This document shows, piece after piece, positions 53,687-62,357 of a DNA stretch of 64,000 nucleotides. The notes under the pieces are model-generated. The model was not told the origin of the DNA. It did no database searches and saw only the letters and a list, made by a program, of their open reading frames with translations. The stretch is from SB25 sp050180705. GTDB lineage: Bacteria; Bacteroidota; Bacteroidia; Bacteroidales; Tenuifilaceae. Position 1 is the first letter of the stretch. The number at the start of each line of letters is the position of its first letter. The stretch spans positions 1 to 64,000 of the forward strand of contig JBFXDX010000011.1 of the NCBI GenBank assembly GCA_050180705.1, given 5' to 3'. The translations under genes were made by a program, and so were the position numbers.

Positions 53687-54469
53687 ATGCCGGCAGTTAG
53701 ACCGAAAAAAGAGTTAGGACAGCATTTCCTTCATGATAAGCGCACCGCTTCAAGAATTGTAGAGAGTTTGTTGGCTGACAATGTGAATAGTATATTGGAA
53801 ATAGGGCCAGGGATGGGTGTTCTTACTGTTGATTTGCTTGCAAAGTATGGCGATAAATTCTGGGCGGTTGAGATTGATAAGGAGTCTGTTGCATACCTTA
53901 ATGCTACGCTCCCTGCATTAAGCAAGAATATATTGGATGAAGATTTCTTGAGTATAGATTTATCCAGTAAGTTTGATGGCAGTTTGGCAATTATTGGAAA
54001 TTTACCCTACAATATTTCATCGCAAATTTTCTTTAGAGTCTTAGAGAACCGTCAGCAAGTTACAGAGGTTGTTGCAATGGTTCAGCGAGAGGTAGCCCTT
54101 CGAATTGCCGAGAAGCCAGGATCAAGAACCTATGGAATTCTCAGTGTTTTGCTTCAGGCTTACTACAATATCAATTATCTATTTACGGTTAGCGAGGGTT
54201 CATTTACACCGCCTCCAAAGGTAAAATCTGCGGTTATTCGATTGACTCGGAATGATATTGTTTCACTCGGTTGTGATGAGAGCCTATTTGTAAAAGTGGT
54301 TAAAGCATCGTTTAACCAACGTCGGAAAACTTTACGGAATTCAATTCGTTCGGCATTTCCTTCCGTTGAAATTGGTGAAAAATTTGCCCAGAAACGAGCA
54401 GAACAACTATCTGTTGCTAATTTTGTAGAATTGACAAATGAAGTTGGTGAACTGTTGTCTATTCATTAA
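53687..54469 (+). CDS. rsmA: 16S rRNA (adenine1518/1519-N6) dimethyltransferase
   Basis: 260 residues. GQHFLHDKRTASRIVESLL, the SAM-binding LEIGPGMGVLT and the catalytic GNLPYNISSQIFF are all present, with the C-terminal KASFNQRRKTLRNSI. It dimethylates two adenines in helix 45 of 16S rRNA (KsgA). Length is normal. Confidence 0.97.
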   Translation: MPAVRPKKELGQHFLHDKRTASRIVESLLADNVNSILEIGPGMGVLTVDLLAKYGDKFWAVEIDKESVAYLNATLPALSKNILDEDFLSIDLSSKFDGSLAIIGNLPYNISSQIFFRVLENRQQVTEVVAMVQREVALRIAEKPGSRTYGILSVLLQAYYNINYLFTVSEGSFTPPPKVKSAVIRLTRNDIVSLGCDESLFVKVVKASFNQRRKTLRNSIRSAFPSVEIGEKFAQKRAEQLSVANFVELTNEVGELLSIH

Positions 54470-54524
54470 CTTTTATTATTTTCACAGTATGAGAAATGTG
54501 ATATAAAATTGAATAGATTAACAT

Positions 54525-56597
54525 ATGAGTGAGAAGTTGAAGTTAATTATATTTTTTGTTCTATTAAGCGTTTATTCTTGGGCCGATAATAATACTACAA
54601 TAGACAGCATTCGGCAAGTTCTAAGCGGGATAAGTGATGATGAAAAGAGTAGAATGCTGACTCATTTGAGTGATAAATACTTGAAAAGAAATAATTTAGT
54701 AGGATTGTTTTGTGCCGATGAAGCATATGCTCACGCATTGAGGATTAAAGATCGAAAGGTTGAGTGTAAAGCTCTTATTTATAGGGGTGCCTATAAGGTT
54801 CAACTCGGACAGTTCGATTCTGCTTTGGTATTGTTGAGTCGAAGCAAAAATCTGGCTATTGCTTTAGACAATATAAAATTGCAAGCAGCATCACTAGATG
54901 GTATTGGTAACGCATATCTGCGTAAAGGAGATGTCGATTCGGCTCGAAGTTCTTTTTCTAAAATACTAGAACTTAGCGATACATCTAAGGAGTATTATCG
55001 ATTTCGGGTAAACTCTTTGAATGCACTTGCCATAATTCATTACCGCAGCGGAGATTTTAAGGGAGCTGTTGAACAATTTATTAAGCTCTATGAGTTAAGT
55101 TTACGGTTGGGTGATAAGGCGAGTTCGGCTAATTGTGCGGGTAACATTGCAGGACTATTTTATTCCTTAAAGAACTATTCCAAAGCTCTATCATATTATA
55201 GGGTGGCACAAGCACTATTTGATGAGTTAGGCTTGATGATGAAAAGTGCCCTTACTTATGAAAATATTGGCATGGTGCAAAAGGAATTGGGCGTGCTCGA
55301 TTCTGCTATTATCAACTTTAAACGAGTAGAGCCTGTTTATAAAGAAATGAAGAGTAAGACTCAGTTAGCCAATCTTTATCAGAATATGTCCGATGCATAT
55401 CTTAAGCAGGGATTTCCTGCTAAAGCAGATGAGTATGCATCAATTGCAATAGATATTAACGAGAAAAATGATTATAAGGTTAATTTGGCTGAGAGTTATT
55501 TGTTTAAGGCGTTGTCGTTGATTGGATTAGGACGTAGTTTGGAGGCAGGGATATATATTCAGAAAGCAACGAAATATGCATCGATGCTAAATCAGGTTGA
55601 ATTACAGGTTCGTATTGCAAAAGCAGGCTATACAATATATAAAAATCTTGGTAGTTGGCAAACAGCATTGACGTTTTTGGAGCAATATAACCACTTGAAT
55701 GACTCTATCTTGAGTGTAACTCTAAAGAAAGATATTGCGGATTTGGAGGCCAAGTATGAGTCTACAAAAAAGGAGCAGCAGATACAACAACTCTCTGCCG
55801 AAAAATTACAACATGAATTAACCTTAAAGAGTGAGCGAAAAAGTAAACTGTTGGTTATTGGCTCCCTTTTACTTGTATTAATAACCGGGTTGTTGATTGC
55901 TTTGTGGTATCGATCCAAGCATATTCAAAAGCAGTCAGAGTTAAGTAAAGAAGTGGTGGAGATAGAGAATAGATTGCTTCGTACCCAGATGAATCCTCAC
56001 TTTTTATTTAATTCTCTGAATTCTGTACAACGTTATATTGGCGAAAATAATCCTCAGCAAGCACAAGTATTTCTCTCAAAATTTTCTGGACTTATTCGTA
56101 ATATACTGGATAGTTCGATGCATAGTTTTATCACACTGGAAAAAGAGGTTGAAACATTGGATTTATATCTGACACTTGAACAGCAGCGGTTTCAAGGAAA
56201 GTTCGATTTTAACATAACTGTTGATGAGGCTCTCGATTCTGAGTTTGTAGAGATTCCTCCGATGCTTGTTCAGCCATTTGTGGAGAATTCTATTATTCAT
56301 GGCTTTGCTGGTTTAGATGAAAAGGGAATGATTGATATTCGTTTTAAGCGTGTAAATAATTTGGTGGAATGTACAATTATTGATAATGGTTTAGGCATTA
56401 ATGCCACAAAATCTGAAAGCAAGAGCCTTAAATCTCATAAAAGTGTTGGCATGCAGGTAACGCGAGATCGGTTGCGTATGTTAAACCAAAAACTTAACTT
56501 TGAACTTAAGGCCGATACTGTGGATTTGTCAACCATAAATCCATCAAAAAGAGGAACTCAGGTTTCTTTAACAATGCCTTTGGTTGAATTGGAGTAG
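54525..56597 (+). CDS. TPR-containing LytS-type sensor histidine kinase
   Basis: 690 residues. Signal peptide near residues 1-20, about eight TPR units to residue 380, a coiled coil, one membrane span at about 443-463 (SLLLVLITGLLIALWY), and a cytoplasmic His_kinase domain with TQMNPHFLFNSL (His492) and PFVENSIIHG, followed by an HATPase. This is the LytS/YehU type that pairs with LytTR regulators, and such a regulator lies 11 bp downstream. The stimulus probably involves the periplasmic TPR domain. Confidence 0.93.
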   Translation: MSEKLKLIIFFVLLSVYSWADNNTTIDSIRQVLSGISDDEKSRMLTHLSDKYLKRNNLVGLFCADEAYAHALRIKDRKVECKALIYRGAYKVQLGQFDSALVLLSRSKNLAIALDNIKLQAASLDGIGNAYLRKGDVDSARSSFSKILELSDTSKEYYRFRVNSLNALAIIHYRSGDFKGAVEQFIKLYELSLRLGDKASSANCAGNIAGLFYSLKNYSKALSYYRVAQALFDELGLMMKSALTYENIGMVQKELGVLDSAIINFKRVEPVYKEMKSKTQLANLYQNMSDAYLKQGFPAKADEYASIAIDINEKNDYKVNLAESYLFKALSLIGLGRSLEAGIYIQKATKYASMLNQVELQVRIAKAGYTIYKNLGSWQTALTFLEQYNHLNDSILSVTLKKDIADLEAKYESTKKEQQIQQLSAEKLQHELTLKSERKSKLLVIGSLLLVLITGLLIALWYRSKHIQKQSELSKEVVEIENRLLRTQMNPHFLFNSLNSVQRYIGENNPQQAQVFLSKFSGLIRNILDSSMHSFITLEKEVETLDLYLTLEQQRFQGKFDFNITVDEALDSEFVEIPPMLVQPFVENSIIHGFAGLDEKGMIDIRFKRVNNLVECTIIDNGLGINATKSESKSLKSHKSVGMQVTRDRLRMLNQKLNFELKADTVDLSTINPSKRGTQVSLTMPLVELE

Positions 56598-56607
56598 AAT
56601 ACGTAGA

Positions 56608-57339
56608 ATGATTAGATCTGTAATTATTGATGATGAGGAAAACGCCCGGGTTGCTTTGCAGAATATGTTAGCAACTGCTGGTTTGGAGGTTGATATTTTA
56701 GCCTGTGCGAATGGAGTTGTTGATGGCGTAAAGTTAATTCAGCGAGTTAACCCTGATTTGGTCTTCCTTGATGTTCAGATGCAGGATGGAACTGGCTTTG
56801 ATTTGCTTGAGATGATGCCTAACCCAAAATTCTCTGTAATATTTGTAACCTCATATGATAACTATGCTTTAAAAGCATTCCAATTTGCGGCAATGGATTA
56901 TTTGTTAAAACCTGTTGATCCAGAATTGCTTGCAAAGTCAATTAATAAATTTAGACAGTACAAAACATCTCAGCAGCAATTTCTTGATGTACTCTTAGAT
57001 AATCACAGGTTAGGATTGAAACGTATGGCAATTCCAACCAATGAAGGGGTTATCTTGTTTGATGTTGAGGCTATTACTCATTTAGAGGGTGATGGATGCT
57101 ACACTAATATCTTTAATAAAATCGGTGAACGAAAAATAGTTTCGCGTAGTTTAAAGGAATTTGAGTCGTTACTGGATTCTTCAGTGTTCTTCCGCTCTCA
57201 TAAGTCGCATATTGTAAATCTTAACCATGTTAGCCGATATGTTCAGTCCGATGGTGGTTATCTGGTTCTTAATAATGGAACATCGGTTCCTGTTGCGCGA
57301 CGGAAGAAAGAGGAACTAGAACAGATGCTGGGCATTTAA
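56608..57339 (+). CDS. LytTR-family response regulator
   Basis: 243 residues from the ATG at 56608; an upstream ATG at 56584 lies in the kinase gene. Residues 1-125 are a receiver with phospho-Asp55 (VFLDVQMQDG), and about 145-240 a LytTR DNA-binding domain (THLEGDGCYTNIF, FRSHKSHIVNLNHV). It should bind direct repeats of the LytTR type, such as those at 57409-57438. It is partner of the kinase just upstream. Confidence 0.95.
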   Translation: MIRSVIIDDEENARVALQNMLATAGLEVDILACANGVVDGVKLIQRVNPDLVFLDVQMQDGTGFDLLEMMPNPKFSVIFVTSYDNYALKAFQFAAMDYLLKPVDPELLAKSINKFRQYKTSQQQFLDVLLDNHRLGLKRMAIPTNEGVILFDVEAITHLEGDGCYTNIFNKIGERKIVSRSLKEFESLLDSSVFFRSHKSHIVNLNHVSRYVQSDGGYLVLNNGTSVPVARRKKEELEQMLGI

Positions 57340-57356
57340 AGATAAACTTCAATACA

Positions 57357-57387
57357 AACCCTATCAATTAGATAGGGTTATTTTTTT
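57357..57387 (+). terminator. Terminator of the LytS/LytTR operon
   Basis: AACCCTATC-AATTA-GATAGGGTT followed by ATTTTTTT, 18 bp after the regulator stop codon. Confidence 0.9.
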
Positions 57388-57408
57388 GCCGATAATATAC
57401 CAAGGTCA

Positions 57409-57438
57409 ACCGTTCGTTGATTGGTGCTTTCCGTTCGT
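57409..57438 (+). promoter_or_regulatory. LytTR-type direct repeat binding site
   Basis: ACCGTTCGT (57409-57417) and TCCGTTCGT (57430-57438), each a perfect match to the LytTR site consensus [TA][AC][CA]GTTN[AG][TG], separated by 12 bp, as that family requires. It lies 33 bp upstream of the -7 box at 57471. Confidence 0.7.
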
Positions 57439-57470
57439 TTACTCATCGGTTTCCTTTGGGAATTACGAGT

Positions 57471-57478
57471 TAAGTTTG
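57471..57478 (+). promoter_or_regulatory. -7 box of the LytTR-controlled promoter
   Basis: TAAGTTTG matches TAnnTTTG. No -33 TTG is at normal spacing; an activator bound at 57409-57438 would stand in for it. The predicted start near 57485 precedes the small ORF and the T9SS gene. Confidence 0.55.
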
Positions 57479-57498
57479 ACATTGAAAACAGCGTTGCC

Positions 57499-57633
57499 AT
57501 GTATGCACAGGTCATCTTATCTCTTTTAACGCTTGCCGTATTTGTACTTGTTAGCCGGAGACGAAAACGTAGTAGGCAGGAGAGATCCTTGATGCTTAAC
57601 GTGGACAAAGCTGGTGATGTAATCTTAATGTAG
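57499..57633 (+). CDS. Candidate 44-residue membrane peptide
   Basis: ATG at 57499 to TAG at 57631-57633, 44 residues: a hydrophobic helix at about 5-18 (VILSLLTLAVFVLV) followed by a basic patch (SRRRKRSRQER). It begins just after the predicted transcription start and ends six bases before the next gene. No family is recognised. It may be a real small membrane protein or just an upstream ORF in the leader. Confidence 0.4.
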   Translation: MYAQVILSLLTLAVFVLVSRRRKRSRQERSLMLNVDKAGDVILM

Positions 57634-57639
57634 AAAAAA

Positions 57640-58149
57640 ATGAGAACTAAAATGTTAAACAGAAAAATTAAACTGTTGATGGTTCTGCTGGTCATGGTGC
57701 TTGGAGCATTGGGACTGAATGCCCAAGACGTTATTCCAGCAGCAGGCGGGGTGGCTACAGGGAATGACTCCGCCAGCTACACGGTAGGGCAGTTGGTGTT
57801 TACTACCTACTTTGGTAGCGATGGCTCATTGGCTCAGGGTGTTCAGCAGCCGTACGAAATCTCGGTGGAGACTGGCGTGGACGATTTGAATAGGGTGGAA
57901 CTAACGGTATTGGCATATCCCAATCCTACCACCGATTACCTGATGTTGAAGGTGGATGCCACAGTGCTACTGTCGGAAGGAGACCTTATGTATCTCCTGT
58001 TCGATATGCAGGGAAAGTTGCTGGAGCAGAAGCGTATTTCGGGCTGTGAGATGCGAATCAGCATGGGGCACTACATACCCTCTATTTACCTCTTACGGGT
58101 GTCCGATGGAGGCAGAACTGTGAAAACGTTCAGAATAATTAAGAATTAG
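57640..58149 (+). CDS. Small secreted protein with T9SS type A sorting domain
   Basis: 169 residues. Signal peptide to about residue 30 (GALGLNAQ), a short mid-region of about 50 residues (GGVATGNDSASYTVGQLVF), and a C-terminal Por-type sorting domain (VLAYPNPTTDYLMLKV, YLLRVSDGGRTVKTF). Exported by the type IX system to the surface. It probably belongs with the next gene as a LytTR-controlled surface module. GC content looks higher than its surroundings. Confidence 0.88.
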   Translation: MRTKMLNRKIKLLMVLLVMVLGALGLNAQDVIPAAGGVATGNDSASYTVGQLVFTTYFGSDGSLAQGVQQPYEISVETGVDDLNRVELTVLAYPNPTTDYLMLKVDATVLLSEGDLMYLLFDMQGKLLEQKRISGCEMRISMGHYIPSIYLLRVSDGGRTVKTFRIIKN

Positions 58150-58191
58150 GTTGTGATAATCAGAAAGAAACAATTAACAAGAAAGGTGAAA

Positions 58192-60654
58192 ATGAAAAAA
58201 CTATTTACGCTATTGGTGGCACTTCTTATAGTTGGAAGCATATTTGCGCAATTGCCACAAAAAATTAACTACCAAGCGGTAGTACGAAACAGCAACAACC
58301 AGTTGGTATGCAGTAAGGATGTAGGTATCCGGATAAGTCTGCTTCAGGGCTCAGCCGAAGGGTCGGCTGTATACGAGGAAACTCAGACCTCTACAACAAA
58401 TGCCAATGGCTTGCTAACCATTATTATAGGAAATGAGTCCAGTTTTGATGCTGTGACCTGGGCGAATGGCCCCTTCTTCATCAAGTCGGAGATTGACCTA
58501 AATGGGGGAAGTGATTACACGATTACTGGGGTTAGCCCGCTGCTTAGCGTTCCGTATGCCATGTATGCTAAAGTGGCGGAGAGCGCCAATGAGACCGATC
58601 CAAGCTTTACGGCATGGGACAGGTCAAGTGGAATCAGTATTACTAAAAGTCAGATTAGCGATTTGGGTAGCGTGGTAACCTCGGAGACCGACCCCAGTTT
58701 CACAGCATGGGATAAATCCACAGGTATTCAAATTGGCGAGAGCCAAATCAGTGATTTAAAGAATTACCTCATCTCTGAGTCTGATCCCAACTTCACAGCA
58801 TGGGATAAATCTACAGGTATTCAAATTAGCGAGAGCCAGATCGGAGACCTGAAGGCTTATCTGATTGCAGAAGTTGATCCAACCTTTGCCGCATGGGACA
58901 AGAAAACTGGAATTGTGATTAGTGAGAGTCAGATTTGCGATTTAAAGAATTATCTTACTTCAGAGTCTGATCCCAACTTCACTGCATGGGATAAATCCAC
59001 AGGCATTCAAATTAGCGAGAGTCAGGTTGGTGACCTGAAGTCTTACCTGACTGCCGAGGTAGATCCAGCCTTTGCTGCATGGGACAAGAAATCAGGAATT
59101 GTGATTGCTGAAAGTCAAATCAGTGATTTGAAGGCGTACTTAACCGAGGAGGCTGACCCTAACTTTACGGCATGGGATAAGAAAACAGGAATCGAGATTA
59201 GCGAAAGCCAGATTAGTGATTTGCAAGCCTACTTGACCTTGGAGACCGATCCTAACTTTACTGCGTGGAATAAATCGACAGGCATCAGTATCAGTGAGAG
59301 TCAAATTAGTGATCTAAAGACATATTTGACATCCGAAGTTGATCCAGTTTTCACTGCAGCCTTTGGAGTAAGTAACCCTCAGGATGGCGATTTACTTAAG
59401 TATGATGCTGCTAGCGGGAAGTGGATTAATTTTACCCATGACTTTGCAGCGGGTGGTCATGCTCATAGTGTTGCAACTACTACAGTAAATGGCTTTATGA
59501 GTACAGCCGATAAGAGTAAACTCGATGGAATTGCGGCTAATGCTGAGGTCAACGTTAATGCAGACTGGACGGCAACTGATGGAGATGCGCAGATCATGAA
59601 CAAACCCGATCTGACGGTGTATGCCACCAAGGATATGAACAGTGAAAGCATAACCAACTTGGCGAACCCTACCAATGCTCAGGATGCAGCCACGAAGGCT
59701 TACGTGGATTTGTTGGAGGCTCGATTACGAGTTTTGGAGATAAAATTTGCATTGGATGCTGGAAAAACTGTTTCAGAATTATTAGCAGATGGAGCATCCG
59801 TTGCTGATTTAATTTCGGCTGGAATTACTGTGGCAGAGTTGGTCGCAGCAAATGCTCCGGTTGCTGAAATGCTTGCTGCAGGGGTTTCTGTATCCGATTT
59901 ACTTACAGCAGGAGTGTCTGTAACTAATTTAGTTGCAGCAGGTGCTTCTGTTGCTGATTTAATTACATCAGGGATTACTGTGGCAGAATTGGTTGCGGCG
60001 AATGCTTCTGTTGCAGATATGCTAGCAGCAGGGGTTTCTGTGTCAGATTTGCTTACAGCAGGAGTCTCAGTTGCAGATTTAATTTCAGCAGGAGTTTCAG
60101 TTGCCGATTTAGTTGCTGCTGGTAAAACGGTTGCAGAACTAGTTGCTGCTGGGGCAACAACCGAAGCTGATTATATTGGATTAATGTATCAAGGCGGTGT
60201 TATATTTTATGTTAATACGACTGACGGAACTGGATTGGTTTGTGCTACTGTAGATCAAGCGTCTGCTGTACCATGGTATGATCTTGCGAATGTAACTACT
60301 GGAGCAACAGGGACTACTGTTGGAACTGGATTGGCTAATACTAATAAGATTATTGCAGCTCATACTGCTAGTACTCGAAATTATGCAGCGAAAAAATGCT
60401 ACGATCTAACTTTAAATGGATATTCCGATTGGTTTTTACCTTCGATAGGTGAGTTGTCATTAATGGCTAAAAATAAAATCAAAATTAATACTACATCTGT
60501 TGCCAATGGGGGAAGTGCTTTTGTTGATGGAACCTATTGGTCAAGTACAGAGGGTAGTCTTGATTGGGCGAAGATCCTCTATTTTAACAGTGGCTATACA
60601 GCAAGTAATTATAAAACCCAAACATTAAATGTTCGTGCAGCCCGTGCTTTCTAA
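58192..60654 (+). CDS. Repeat-rich tail-fibre-like surface protein with Lcl domain
   Basis: 820 residues from the ATG at 58192. Residues 1-20 are a signal peptide (VGSIFAQ). A beta domain to about 130 (INYQAVVRN) is followed by eight 31-residue repeats (134-381) of the type ETDPxFTAWDKSTGIxISE, plus a partial ninth. A phage tail-fibre-like segment (FMSTADKSKLDGIAANAEV, TKAYVDLLEARL) follows, then thirteen 10-residue repeats at 524-653 (GVSVADLISA). The C-terminus has a DUF1566/Lcl domain (NGYSDWFLPSIGELSLM, VRAARAF). It is an adhesin-like or appendage-like protein. No sorting domain is present. Confidence 0.85.
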   Translation: MKKLFTLLVALLIVGSIFAQLPQKINYQAVVRNSNNQLVCSKDVGIRISLLQGSAEGSAVYEETQTSTTNANGLLTIIIGNESSFDAVTWANGPFFIKSEIDLNGGSDYTITGVSPLLSVPYAMYAKVAESANETDPSFTAWDRSSGISITKSQISDLGSVVTSETDPSFTAWDKSTGIQIGESQISDLKNYLISESDPNFTAWDKSTGIQISESQIGDLKAYLIAEVDPTFAAWDKKTGIVISESQICDLKNYLTSESDPNFTAWDKSTGIQISESQVGDLKSYLTAEVDPAFAAWDKKSGIVIAESQISDLKAYLTEEADPNFTAWDKKTGIEISESQISDLQAYLTLETDPNFTAWNKSTGISISESQISDLKTYLTSEVDPVFTAAFGVSNPQDGDLLKYDAASGKWINFTHDFAAGGHAHSVATTTVNGFMSTADKSKLDGIAANAEVNVNADWTATDGDAQIMNKPDLTVYATKDMNSESITNLANPTNAQDAATKAYVDLLEARLRVLEIKFALDAGKTVSELLADGASVADLISAGITVAELVAANAPVAEMLAAGVSVSDLLTAGVSVTNLVAAGASVADLITSGITVAELVAANASVADMLAAGVSVSDLLTAGVSVADLISAGVSVADLVAAGKTVAELVAAGATTEADYIGLMYQGGVIFYVNTTDGTGLVCATVDQASAVPWYDLANVTTGATGTTVGTGLANTNKIIAAHTASTRNYAAKKCYDLTLNGYSDWFLPSIGELSLMAKNKIKINTTSVANGGSAFVDGTYWSSTEGSLDWAKILYFNSGYTASNYKTQTLNVRAARAF
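58591..59334 (+). repeat. Eight 93-bp tandem repeats within the surface protein gene
   Basis: Unit starts occur every 93 bp from 58591 (next 58684, 58777), with a partial ninth at 59335. Units 3 and 5, and 4 and 6, resemble each other more than their neighbours, which indicates a 186-bp duplication. Confidence 0.85.
59761..60150 (+). repeat. Thirteen 30-bp tandem repeats in the same gene
   Basis: Thirteen in-frame 10-residue units, consensus GxSVADLxxA. Units 2-6 (59791-59940) and 7-11 (59941-60090) form a 150-bp direct duplication. Confidence 0.9.
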
Positions 60655-60674
60655 CGTTTTATAGTTAAAAAGAG

Positions 60675-60708
60675 AGATCACTTTTAGTTTAAGTGATCTT
60701 TCTTTTTT
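60675..60708 (+). terminator. Terminator after the surface protein gene
   Basis: AGATCACTT-TTAGTTT-AAGTGATCT followed by TTCTTTTTT, 20 bp past the stop codon. Confidence 0.9.
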
Positions 60709-60741
60709 ATTGGTGCTGAAATAAAATTTTATATAAGAATC

Positions 60742-62007
60742 TTAAGCCTTTGTATTTATCGCTTCAACAGGGCTTAATCTTGATGCAATCCATGCTGGTA
60801 CAAATCCTGATGCAACACCAATTACAGCCGAAATAAGCAATCCGCGTATAATATTAGGTATGGTTAAAGAAATTGAAAAGTCTGTGGTGTTGTTAATTAG
60901 TATAGTGCCCAAAAATATTAGCAACAGTCCTATAAATCCGCCAAGAACAGCAAGAATAACTGATTCATAAAGAAATTGTATAAGTATAAAGTAACGTTTT
61001 GCACCTAGTGCTTTTTGAATACCAATTTGGCTAGTTCGTTCTTTTACCGATACAAACATGATATTTGCTATTCCAAAACCGCCTACAATAATGGAGAAGA
61101 ATGCAATAAATCCTCCAGCAAAGTTTATTGATCCGAAAATGGCGTCGAGGCTATCCTTCATTAAACTAATTTGGTTTAGCGCAAAATTATCGTCGTCGAG
61201 AGGTTTTAGCCGATGAGAGGACCGGAGAATACCTCTTAGTTCATCCATTAAATCGGAAACATTAACATTGGGTTTGGCTTTAACCATAATCCATGGGCCA
61301 TTCCTGCGGAAATCGACCAATGTTTTTGCTATTTCAACTGGTATTAAAACTAGATCATCGTTACTGTCTTCACCTATTGCCGATTTGCCTTCTTTTGTGA
61401 ATACTCCTATAACGCTAACTTTTTTACCTGCAACCTGAATGGTTTTGCCAATTGGGTCGGCTCCTTCAAAAAGATCCCTTGCAATGTTGTGTCCAATTAC
61501 GGCTAAATTTCTACCTGCATTAAGTTCGAAAGGAGAGAAAAAACGTCCTTCGGCTAAATCGAATGTTCTGATATTATCATAATCTGTGCTAATACCATAG
61601 ATAGTGGTATTGGACATATCGTTTTTTTGATATTTAACGGTATTTCTAAATCCAACATTGAAACAGGCCGATTCTGCTAAATTACTTCTTCTTCTAATTT
61701 CCTCAAGGTCGTCGATAGTGGGTTGTGGACGGTTCATATATTTCCACCAAGGATACTCTTCATTACCACCCCAGGGCCATTTTTGTACGTATACTACGTT
61801 ATCTCCGAGCGATTGTAAACTATCTCGAACATTTTTTTCAAGGCTGTCGACCATTGTAAAAACCGAAATTATCGCAAAAATCCCAATGGTTATGCCAAAC
61901 AGTGATAGGAATGTTCTGAGTTTGTTTGCTGTAATTGCCTGATAGGCAAATTGCATACTTTCGCGAGCTAAACGAATAAGCACTATGAATGGACGGAAAA
62001 TTTTCAT
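60742..62007 (-). CDS. ABC transporter permease, MacB/FtsX type
   Basis: 421 residues. A cytoplasmic start and one N-terminal helix (FLSLFGITIGIFAIISVFTM), a large periplasmic MacB_PCD domain (residues about 45-245), then three C-terminal helices in an FtsX domain (IVGGFGIANIMFVSVKERTSQIGIQKALGA). This is the MacB permease architecture without a fused ATPase. The ATPase partner and a fusion protein are not in the window. It probably exports a peptide, lipoprotein or macrolide-like substrate. It is alone and divergent from purH. Confidence 0.9.
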   Translation of the reverse strand: MKIFRPFIVLIRLARESMQFAYQAITANKLRTFLSLFGITIGIFAIISVFTMVDSLEKNVRDSLQSLGDNVVYVQKWPWGGNEEYPWWKYMNRPQPTIDDLEEIRRRSNLAESACFNVGFRNTVKYQKNDMSNTTIYGISTDYDNIRTFDLAEGRFFSPFELNAGRNLAVIGHNIARDLFEGADPIGKTIQVAGKKVSVIGVFTKEGKSAIGEDSNDDLVLIPVEIAKTLVDFRRNGPWIMVKAKPNVNVSDLMDELRGILRSSHRLKPLDDDNFALNQISLMKDSLDAIFGSINFAGGFIAFFSIIVGGFGIANIMFVSVKERTSQIGIQKALGAKRYFILIQFLYESVILAVLGGFIGLLLIFLGTILINNTTDFSISLTIPNIIRGLLISAVIGVASGFVPAWIASRLSPVEAINTKA

Positions 62008-62357
62008 GTTGTTAGATTCAAAATGTTATATACCAAAAACGATTTTAAATGCGTCTATTTTTTGTCGATAAACAAAAATATTAAAACCAAGTACCAAATG
62101 GCAAAACAAACTGTTAAATACTCTGAATTTTTTTGACAAAATATATACTTCAAGGTTTAATGTTGGTGTTTTTCAGTATCAGCTAAGAATTCTTTTAAAA
62201 TTTAGGTTAGTTGTAATACTTAGGCTTAATAATGCTGTTGTTAATAAATAATTAGATATTTTTGCCATGTCATATTGATTTTTAAAAGCTTTTAACCATT
62301 TTTACTAATTCAAATAAATCAAGCGTTTAAATTTCTATAACCCTGAAAAACAGAAAA
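62008..62357. other. Divergent intergenic region permease/purH
   Basis: 350 bp, very AT-rich. On the plus strand TATTTTTG (62257-62264) with a TTG 16 nt upstream (62238-62240) is a possible purH promoter, which would give a leader of about 85 nt. No ORF or strong hairpin is evident. Confidence 0.45.

Noticed and set aside
58192..60654. Prophage, because of tail-fibre-like sequence
   Set aside because: No capsid, terminase, portal or integrase genes nearby, and the protein has a signal peptide and Lcl domain.
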